A stretch of 39,919 nucleotides of DNA, from assembly GCA_947254205.1 (NCBI GenBank), contig CAMYCE010000007.1, positions 1 through 39,919 of the forward strand, read 5' to 3'. The stretch comes from an uncultured Prevotellaceae bacterium (GTDB lineage: Bacteria; Bacteroidota; Bacteroidia; Bacteroidales; Muribaculaceae). Position numbers and translations under genes: made by a program. Below are positions 33,967 through 39,919 of the stretch, one piece after another. The notes below the pieces were generated by a model. That model had not been told where the DNA came from and did no database searches. It saw nothing but the letters and a program-made list of their open reading frames with translations. Each line of letters opens with the position of its first letter. Within the stretch, counting starts at the first letter, position 1.

Positions 33967-34569
33967 ATGCCAGCCTTGCAGTTAAGTCTCATGGAAGGGC
34001 GCGTCGAAGCCGGCTGTGATGAGGCAGGGCGTGGACCTTTGGCAGGTCCCGTGTGTGCTGCGGCAGTGATATTGCCTCCCGATTTTCACAACGACCTCAT
34101 CAACGATAGCAAGAAACTGAGCGAGAAAAAACGGCTCATGTTGCGTCCCATTATCGAAGAGCAAGCACTGGCTTGGGCTGTGAGCATGGTCATGCCCGAC
34201 GAGATCGACCGCATCAACATCTTGAATGCTTCGATTCTTGCCATGCATCGTGCACTCGATGAACTTAGAGTGAGACCAGAGTTTATACTTGTCGATGGCA
34301 ATCGTTTTAAGCCCTATGGCGATATTCCACATCAGACTATTGTGAAGGGCGACGGCAAGCTACTGCCCATTGCAGCAGCCTCAATTTTGGCAAAAACCTA
34401 TCGCGACGACTACATGCGCTCCATTGCTCGCGATTACCCACAATATGGCTGGGAACACAACATGGGCTACCCCACGCGTGAGCACTATGCCGCTATTGAG
34501 CAGCACGGCATCACTCCCCATCATCGCCACTCCTTCACCTTGAGCCACAAGCAACTCGCCCTGTTTTAA
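33967..34569 (+). CDS. rnhB: ribonuclease HII
   Basis: RNase HII cuts RNA in RNA-DNA hybrids and removes single ribonucleotides from DNA. The 200-residue protein keeps the catalytic Asp18-Glu19 in 'CDEAGRGPLAGPV', 'DSKKLSEKKR', the third Asp in 'LVDGN', and 'VKGDGKLLPIAAASILAK'. The ATG at 33967, eight bases after the polyprenyl synthase stop, gives the standard N-terminus; the longer frame back to 33898 runs into the previous gene. Confidence 0.96.
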   Translation: MPALQLSLMEGRVEAGCDEAGRGPLAGPVCAAAVILPPDFHNDLINDSKKLSEKKRLMLRPIIEEQALAWAVSMVMPDEIDRINILNASILAMHRALDELRVRPEFILVDGNRFKPYGDIPHQTIVKGDGKLLPIAAASILAKTYRDDYMRSIARDYPQYGWEHNMGYPTREHYAAIEQHGITPHHRHSFTLSHKQLALF

Positions 34570-34715
34570 AGAAAAAAATGAGCTATAGGTCCTTATTTTT
34601 TCTATTGATTCCTTGGAGCGGATAGCGATACCCATAACATCATTTTTCATCTGAATTCATGCCCCACGTGTAGCGCAAGTGAGTGCCACAACGCTATTTT
34701 AACCATTAATTTCAT

Positions 34716-34723
34716 TATCTTTG
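34716..34723 (+). promoter_or_regulatory. -7 element of the histidine kinase gene
   Basis: TATCTTTG ends seven bases before the ATG at 34731, again implying a nearly leaderless mRNA. The preceding 34570-34715 shows no gene. Confidence 0.55.
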
Positions 34724-34730
34724 CGCTTGC

Positions 34731-35957
34731 ATGATGAAACTACGCAACATATATGACTCCAGACGCATCTGGAAAATGGCTCTCATTGCCATCTCCCTGT
34801 TGCTCATGGCTATTTTTATCACCATTTCCAATAATTTGGTGAAAGACTTGGCTACACAAGAGCGTGAGCGCATGGAAATATGGGCCGATGCCACCCAAGA
34901 GCTTGCCTCGATGGCGAGCGAACCCAATGCCGCACCCACCGATGTCGATTTTGTGTTTCGCATCATTGAGCGCAACCACAACATTCCCGTGTTGCTGGTC
35001 GACGATCAAGGCGAAATTTTGCAATATCGCAACTTCAAGTTGCCCGAACCCATCGACAGTCTCAACCCCACTGCGCTTTCAAAAGCCAACGAAAAATACC
35101 TGAAAGGCAAATTGGGCAAACTCATGAAGTCGAGCAACAAAATTGAAATTAAAATCGACCGAAACACAACCCAATATCTCTATTATGAAGACTCAACGGT
35201 GCTGCGCCGACTCGCCTACTATCCCTATATTCAGCTATCGGTGCTGTTGCTGTTTCTTGCCATTGCCTATTTTGCCCTCATCAGTGTGAAAAAAGCCGAG
35301 CAAAACAAGGTGTGGGTGGGACTGTCTAAAGAAACTGCCCACCAACTGGGCACTCCCATATCGTCGCTCATGGCATGGACACAACTGCTGGAGTCGATGG
35401 GCATTGATGGCGACATCGTGACCGACATGAACAAAGACGTGCACCGCCTCTCGGTGATTGCCGACCGATTCTCAAAAATAGGATCCATGCCCGACAAGGA
35501 GTTGGCCTTTATCAACGAGGCCGTGTCGACAAGTCTCGAATACATGAGCAATCGCATCTCCAAGCAGGTGACGCTCACCTTGCACCTCAACGCGGCCGAG
35601 AATTGTGGCGTGATGCTGTGCCAGTCGCTATTTGAGTGGGTGATGGAAAACCTCACCAAAAATGCCGTCGATGCCATGGAGGGCAAAGGCCGCATCGACA
35701 TCACTGTGGGTGCCGCCAAAAACGACAATATGGTGTTGATTGCCATCAAAGACACTGGCAAAGGAATATCGCGCAAAAATTTCAAGAACGTGTTTAACCC
35801 GGGCTACACCACCAAAAAACGCGGGTGGGGCTTGGGACTGACACTGGTGAAACGCATCATCGAAGAATATCACAACGGTAAAATCTATGTCAAGGAATCA
35901 GAACTGGGCAATGGCACCACCTTTGTCATCGAAATTCCGCGCATAGAGCATCAATAA
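34731..35957 (+). CDS. sensor histidine kinase (orphan)
   Basis: This is a 408-residue inner-membrane kinase. Membrane helices lie at about 14-33 and 166-185, with a sensor domain of about 130 residues in the periplasm. There is no room for a HAMP domain: the phosphoacceptor His204 ('KETAHQLGTPISSL') follows only about 18 residues after the second helix. The ATPase domain has an N box 'ENLTKNAVDAME', G1 'DTGKGI' and G2 'GWGLGLTLVKRI'. No response regulator gene is next to it; an MBL-fold gene follows after 15 bases. The signal is unknown. Confidence 0.92.
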   Translation: MMKLRNIYDSRRIWKMALIAISLLLMAIFITISNNLVKDLATQERERMEIWADATQELASMASEPNAAPTDVDFVFRIIERNHNIPVLLVDDQGEILQYRNFKLPEPIDSLNPTALSKANEKYLKGKLGKLMKSSNKIEIKIDRNTTQYLYYEDSTVLRRLAYYPYIQLSVLLLFLAIAYFALISVKKAEQNKVWVGLSKETAHQLGTPISSLMAWTQLLESMGIDGDIVTDMNKDVHRLSVIADRFSKIGSMPDKELAFINEAVSTSLEYMSNRISKQVTLTLHLNAAENCGVMLCQSLFEWVMENLTKNAVDAMEGKGRIDITVGAAKNDNMVLIAIKDTGKGISRKNFKNVFNPGYTTKKRGWGLGLTLVKRIIEEYHNGKIYVKESELGNGTTFVIEIPRIEHQ

Positions 35958-35972
35958 AACTCAAAACACGCA

Positions 35973-36776
35973 ATGGAACAAATCACCATGCTCGGCACTG
36001 GCAATGCCATGTGCACTCGTTGCTACAACACCTGTTTCTACCTGCACACAGCTGGTGGCTCGCTCATGGTTGATGCCGGTGGTGGGAATGGCATTTTCAA
36101 GCAACTGCATCGTGCAGGCATTGCCTTTGAGAACATTCAGCACCTGTTTGTCACCCACTGCCACACCGACCACATCATGGGGGCCATTTGGGTGATTCGC
36201 AAAATTTCGCCCATGATGCATCACGGGCGCTACAAGAGCACATTCCACATCTATTGCCACAACGAGGTGAGCCACGCCTTGCTCACCATGTGCCGGCTCA
36301 TGCTCCCCAGCAAGATAATGGCAGCCGTGGGGAGCACCATTGTCATTCACACTATTGTCGATGGCGAGCAAGTGGTGGTGGGCGACATGCAAGTCACCTT
36401 CTTCGACGTGGGGTCGAGCAAGATGAAACAATTTGGCATGCAAGCTCTCTTGCCCAGTGGCAAGAGGGTGGTGTGCTTGGGCGATGAGCCCTATAACGAG
36501 CGCAACGAGCATTATGCACGGGGGTGCGACTGGTTGTTGCATGAGTCGTTTTGCCTCGACAAAGACAAGGATACATTTCGCCCCTATGAGAAACATCACA
36601 GCACCGCTCTCGATGCTGGCAAGTTGGCCCAAGAGCTGGGAGTGAAAAACCTCTTGCTCTACCACACCGAAGACACCCACCTCTCAACCCGCCGCCTCTC
36701 CTACACTGCCGAGGCTGCACGCCACTTCAAAGGCAACATTCATGTGCCCGACGACATCGAAACACTCGACCTATAA
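35973..36776 (+). CDS. MBL-fold metallohydrolase, RNase Z-like
   Basis: This 267-residue metallo-beta-lactamase-fold protein has the zinc motif 'THCHTDH' with His62, His64, Asp66 and His67, a bridging Asp in 'CLGDEP' and a C-terminal His in 'LLLYHTED'. The layout, with an exosite-like region missing and an 'EKHHSTALDAGKLA' stretch, resembles RNase Z-related proteins of Bacteroidota. It follows the histidine kinase by 15 bases, so the two are probably co-transcribed. Whether it processes RNA or a small molecule cannot be decided here. Confidence 0.85.
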   Translation: MEQITMLGTGNAMCTRCYNTCFYLHTAGGSLMVDAGGGNGIFKQLHRAGIAFENIQHLFVTHCHTDHIMGAIWVIRKISPMMHHGRYKSTFHIYCHNEVSHALLTMCRLMLPSKIMAAVGSTIVIHTIVDGEQVVVGDMQVTFFDVGSSKMKQFGMQALLPSGKRVVCLGDEPYNERNEHYARGCDWLLHESFCLDKDKDTFRPYEKHHSTALDAGKLAQELGVKNLLLYHTEDTHLSTRRLSYTAEAARHFKGNIHVPDDIETLDL

Positions 36777-36824
36777 AACGAGCCACCACTTCAACTTTGC
36801 AACCCAGTTGCATTTCTTTTGCCC

Positions 36825-36832
36825 TATCTTTG
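36825..36832 (+). promoter_or_regulatory. -7 element of the metal ATPase gene
   Basis: TATCTTTG ends 10 bases before the ATG at 36843. A TTTG at 36796-36799 is 25 bases upstream, a little far for a -33 element. Confidence 0.5.
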
Positions 36833-36842
36833 CCACAAAACA

Positions 36843-38735
36843 ATGAAAAATATGGAAAAAGAACACAAAATCATGCTTGGTCGCATCGTGGCATCGGCGT
36901 TACTGCTCATCGTTGCTGTGATAATCGACCATTTCTCCAACCTGCCCACATGGCAGTTGCTACTGGTGTATCTCGTGCCCTATCTCATCATTGGCTATGA
37001 CGTGGTTCTCGAAAGTGCCGAAAACATAGCTCATGGCGAGGTGTTTGACGAAGATTTTCTCATGGCTGTTGCCACATTGGGCGCATTGTGCATTGGCTTT
37101 TTGCCCAATGCCAGTCATCAATTTCCCGAAGCCGTGTTTGTGATGCTCTTCTTTCAGGTGGGCGAGCTGTTTGAACATGTGGCCGAGGGGCGCAGTCGCA
37201 AATCAATAACCCAACTCATGGACTTGCGCCCCGACTATGCGCGCGTGTTGCGCAATGCCGGCGAAATCACCCTCAATCCCAGCGAGGTGCAGGTGGGCGA
37301 AACCATTGTGATACGTCCAGGTGAGCGAGTTCCACTCGATGGCGTGGTGATTGAGGGCACATCGAGCATCGACACCGTTGCCCTCACGGGCGAGAGCATG
37401 CCTCGCATCGTGGCCGTGGGCGACGACATCGTGTCGGGGTGCATGAACATGGGAGCTGTGCTCAAAGTGAAAACCACCAAAGCCTTTAGCGAGTCGACCG
37501 TGTCGCGAGTGCTTGAACTGGTAGAGCACGCAGGCGAGCACAAGTCGAAGAGTGAGAATTTCATACGCCGCTTTGCCAAGGTCTACACCCCCATTGTGGT
37601 GGTTGCAGCCCTACTGCTTGCCATCATTCCATCGGTAGTGACCGGCGCATGGGCCACATGGACCTATCGTGCCCTCATTTTTCTTGTAGTGTCGTGCCCT
37701 TGTGCCCTCGTTATTTCGATTCCGCTCACTTTCTTTGCCGGCATTGGTGGCGCATCAAGGCAAGGCATCTTGGTCAAAGGCTCCAACTATCTCGAAGCAT
37801 TGGCCCACTTGGGCGTGGTAGTGTTTGACAAAACAGGAACACTCACCCATGGCGTATTTGAAGTCACAGCCACTCACTCCACCACCATGAGCGAGTCGCA
37901 ACTCCTGCATCTTGCATCCCAAGCCGAGTGCCACAGCAACCACCCCATAGCCCTATCGCTCAAGCAAGCCTGCAACATGGTCAAGCAAAATAGCACCACT
38001 CAAGTTGAGGAAATGGCTGGAAAGGGCGTGAAAGCCGTGATTGATGGCAAAACAGTGTGGGTGGGCAACGACAAGCTCATGGCCACAGCAGGGGTCGACA
38101 TTGCCTCTTGCCATGAGTGCACGGCAGGGCATGCCGGCACAATGGTGCACGTTGCCATCGAGAGCACCTATGAGGGGCACATTATCATCAACGACCGCAT
38201 TAAGGACGATGCCCACGACACTATCACAGCACTTAAGCAAGCTGGCACCATGCACACCGTGATGCTCACTGGCGACCGTGACGAGGCTGCCAATTGGGTA
38301 GCAAGCCAATTGGGCATCGACGAGGTGCACGCCCAGTTGCTACCAGCCGACAAGGTAGATTGCATGGAGCATCTCATGGCAACCAAAACTCCCAACAAGA
38401 AACTTGCCTTTGTGGGCGACGGCATCAACGATGCCCCTGTGCTGGCACGTGCCGATGTGGGCATTGCCATGGGAGCACTGGGCAGTGACGCTGCCATCGA
38501 AGCTGCCGACGTGGTGCTCATGAACGACCACCCCTCGGCCTTGCTCACAGGCATTCATGTAGCTCAAAAAACAACGGCAATCGCCACACAAAACGTCTAT
38601 TTCTCGATAGGCGTGAAAGTTGCTGTGCTGCTATTGGCAACAATGGGAATGGCTGGCATGTGGCTGGCATCGATTGCCGACGTGGGTGTCATGGTCGCCG
38701 CCGTGCTCAACGCCACCCGCGCCCTCAAACCCTAA
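36843..38735 (+). CDS. P1B-2 type Zn/Cd/Pb-exporting ATPase
   Basis: This 630-residue heavy-metal P-type ATPase exports divalent metal across the inner membrane. Hallmarks: TGES in the actuator domain, the metal-binding CPC in 'SCPCALVIS', the phosphorylation site 'DKTGTLT', 'SNHPIA' and 'GDGINDAPVLA'. In the last two helices Asn-x7-Lys and, 20 residues on, Asp-x-Gly-x7-Asn match the signature of the Zn/Cd/Pb (P1B-2) group. There is no N-terminal heavy-metal-associated domain, which is usually present. Start is the ATG at 36843; an in-frame TTG at 36819 overlaps the promoter. No metal-responsive regulator is next to it. Confidence 0.93.
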   Translation: MKNMEKEHKIMLGRIVASALLLIVAVIIDHFSNLPTWQLLLVYLVPYLIIGYDVVLESAENIAHGEVFDEDFLMAVATLGALCIGFLPNASHQFPEAVFVMLFFQVGELFEHVAEGRSRKSITQLMDLRPDYARVLRNAGEITLNPSEVQVGETIVIRPGERVPLDGVVIEGTSSIDTVALTGESMPRIVAVGDDIVSGCMNMGAVLKVKTTKAFSESTVSRVLELVEHAGEHKSKSENFIRRFAKVYTPIVVVAALLLAIIPSVVTGAWATWTYRALIFLVVSCPCALVISIPLTFFAGIGGASRQGILVKGSNYLEALAHLGVVVFDKTGTLTHGVFEVTATHSTTMSESQLLHLASQAECHSNHPIALSLKQACNMVKQNSTTQVEEMAGKGVKAVIDGKTVWVGNDKLMATAGVDIASCHECTAGHAGTMVHVAIESTYEGHIIINDRIKDDAHDTITALKQAGTMHTVMLTGDRDEAANWVASQLGIDEVHAQLLPADKVDCMEHLMATKTPNKKLAFVGDGINDAPVLARADVGIAMGALGSDAAIEAADVVLMNDHPSALLTGIHVAQKTTAIATQNVYFSIGVKVAVLLLATMGMAGMWLASIADVGVMVAAVLNATRALKP

Positions 38736-38751
38736 AGCATCTCACCATTTA

Positions 38752-38803
38752 ATACCACACCCCATTTCACACATTGTTGAATGCGCGAAATGGGGTGTGG
38801 TGT
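38752..38803. terminator. shared terminator between convergent genes
   Basis: ACCACACCCCATTTC (38754-38768) pairs perfectly with 38787-38801, with further wobble and A-T pairs outside, around an 18-base loop. It ends the metal ATPase gene and, on the other strand, glutaminase (stop at 38814). Confidence 0.75.
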
Positions 38804-38813
38804 GATCTTGGGG

Positions 38814-39728
38814 TTAAAAGATGGATTGGGCGGTTCCGGTAGTGAGCAATTCAAGGGCTTTCATGCCCATAATGGAGTTGCCCTTCACGTTGAGGCGTGG
38901 ACTCCACACCGCCACAGAGTATTGCCCCGGGTAGACGGCAGCAATGCCACCTCCCACACCGCTCTTGCCGGGCAAGCCCACTCGATAGCTAAACTCGCCA
39001 GCCTCGTCATAGAAACCACACGTCTGCATGATGGCGTTGATGCGCTTAATGTTTGACGACGTGAGTTTGATGCCAGCATAGTCAAAAGGTTTTTGATGAT
39101 TGGCAAAGGGCAAGAAAGCCTGTGCAAGCTGGTCGCAACTCATCTCCACCGAGCATAGTGTGAAATAGGTGTGCAACACCTGCTCAATGTCGTTTTTGAT
39201 GTTGCCGTGATATTTGAGCAAATTGGCAATGGCGGCATTCATGTAGCCATTGGACTGCTCCGAGGCCGCCAACTCGCTATTGTAGTCGATAGTGGAGTCG
39301 CCACACAATTGGCGCACGAAATCGCGATACTGCTCCAGTGGATTCTTGAGGTGCGAAATCAAGATGTCGGTCATCACAATAGCACCGGCATTGATAAAGG
39401 GATTGCGCGGAATGCCCTTTTCAAGCTCCAGCAACACAATCGATTTGAAGGCACTGCCCGATGGCTCAAGCCCCATGCGCCGCCACAAGTCGTTTTTCTC
39501 CAAACTCAAGCACATGGCAAGCGAGAACAGCTTGGATATACTTTGAATCGAGAAACGAGTGTGGGCTTGTTCTACCGAATAAACATCTCCCTCAATCGTG
39601 TGCAGGCTCATGCCAAACTGGTTGGGGTCGACCTGTGCAAGCAAGGGGATGTAATCGGCTTGATGCCCCTCGGCTTGAAAAGGCTTGACCGACTGGTAGA
39701 TGTGTTGTAATATTTCTTGATAATTCAT
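38814..39728 (-). CDS. glsA: glutaminase
   Basis: This serine-dependent glutaminase (beta-lactamase-like fold) hydrolyses glutamine to glutamate and ammonia. The 304-residue protein has the catalytic Ser63-x2-Lys66 in 'FSIQSISKLFS', 'GIPRNPFINAGAI', 'YFTLCSVEMSCDQLA' and the C-terminal 'LPGKSGVGGGI'. I chose ATG at 39728 because its N-terminus lines up with the E. coli family member as I recall it; ATG at 39740 is equally well placed behind the promoter. It is transcribed alone. Confidence 0.95.
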   Translation of the reverse strand: MNYQEILQHIYQSVKPFQAEGHQADYIPLLAQVDPNQFGMSLHTIEGDVYSVEQAHTRFSIQSISKLFSLAMCLSLEKNDLWRRMGLEPSGSAFKSIVLLELEKGIPRNPFINAGAIVMTDILISHLKNPLEQYRDFVRQLCGDSTIDYNSELAASEQSNGYMNAAIANLLKYHGNIKNDIEQVLHTYFTLCSVEMSCDQLAQAFLPFANHQKPFDYAGIKLTSSNIKRINAIMQTCGFYDEAGEFSYRVGLPGKSGVGGGIAAVYPGQYSVAVWSPRLNVKGNSIMGMKALELLTTGTAQSIF

Positions 39729-39758
39729 GTTAAGCAGCATTACTATAAGATAGTGTTG

Positions 39759-39766
39759 CAAAGATA
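39759..39766 (-). promoter_or_regulatory. -7 element of glsA
   Basis: TATCTTTG on the minus strand, 18 bases before ATG 39740 and 30 bases before ATG 39728. Confidence 0.5.
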
Positions 39767-39919
39767 ATTATTTTATTGGCAACTCTGTTGCTCTTCATCG
39801 GCACAAAGCCAAAATTTATAGCAATCCACCCTCACTTCTCTTTGGGACAATATTGAGGAGCCATCACGGCTCTTTCATTTGAAATTTAAACAAACACATA
39901 ACGCCCTTACCCGATTCAT
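39767..39919. other. window end, no gene
   Basis: I see no reading frame here. A small hairpin, GAGCC/GGCTC, lies near 39858-39872 with a T run after it and may be the terminator of something beyond the window. Confidence 0.4.

Noticed and set aside
36819..36842. TTG start for the metal ATPase
   Set aside because: The codon lies inside the promoter element, and the ATG at 36843 is better placed.
1..39919. CRISPR array, insertion sequence, phage or conjugative genes
   Set aside because: No spaced direct repeats, transposase, integrase, phage structural or mobilisation genes were found; the content is mostly core metabolism.

Overview
The window reads as a contig from a gut-type member of the Bacteroidales (Bacteroidota), most likely close to Muribaculaceae. 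The family-level guess is inference. The phylum is supported by many promoters of the TTTG / TAnnTTTG type, the near absence of Shine-Dalgarno sequences, a SusC-type receptor remnant, a T9SS-like C-terminal tail on a secreted beta-helix protein, and LtaS-like and GH3 proteins of the Bacteroidales kind. The first 45 bases are not biological: they are an Illumina Nextera index/adapter end. The window therefore probably begins at an untrimmed contig end.

Region by region. 276-1025 encodes a lipoprotein. 1309-5043 is a minus-strand block: an SF1 (Upf1-like) helicase, L-serine dehydratase and a TrmH/SpoU RNA methyltransferase. 5044-5509 is very AT-rich, carries many DnaA-box-like 9-mers and separates this minus block from a long plus-strand block, so it is a candidate replication origin. 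From 5510 the plus block holds a glutathione peroxidase, then a tightly packed diaminopimelate/lysine operon by the succinylase route (dapE-like, dapB, dapA, dapD, a LysN-like aminotransferase in the DapC position, dapF). After it come leuS, rdgB and a GH3-family protein. Then a small membrane protein, two LtaS-like phosphotransferase/sulfatase paralogues, and an ATPase lying between them.

The 22647-23385 gap contains a complete orphan transcription unit (promoter, about 160 nt, terminator) with at most a 7-aa and an 18-aa reading frame. The minus block 23386-27459 has a TGS-uridine-kinase-type nucleoside kinase, a truncated SusC-like remnant behind a long, apparently structured leader, and a secreted right-handed beta-helix protein ending at a terminator with two competing hairpins. 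27800-29614 is a Na/Pi cotransporter. tRNA-Pro(CGG) and polA follow on the minus strand. The plus block 32984-38735 holds a polyprenyl diphosphate synthase with RNase HII, a histidine kinase with an MBL-fold hydrolase, and a P1B-2 Zn/Cd/Pb ATPase. Glutaminase closes the window on the minus strand.

Most of the window is ordinary housekeeping DNA. The points most worth following are the DapC slot of the lysine operon, the origin candidate, the orphan small RNA unit, the structured leader before the broken SusC gene, the repeated operator at the ATPase promoter, and a DNA polymerase I whose proofreading residues look lost.
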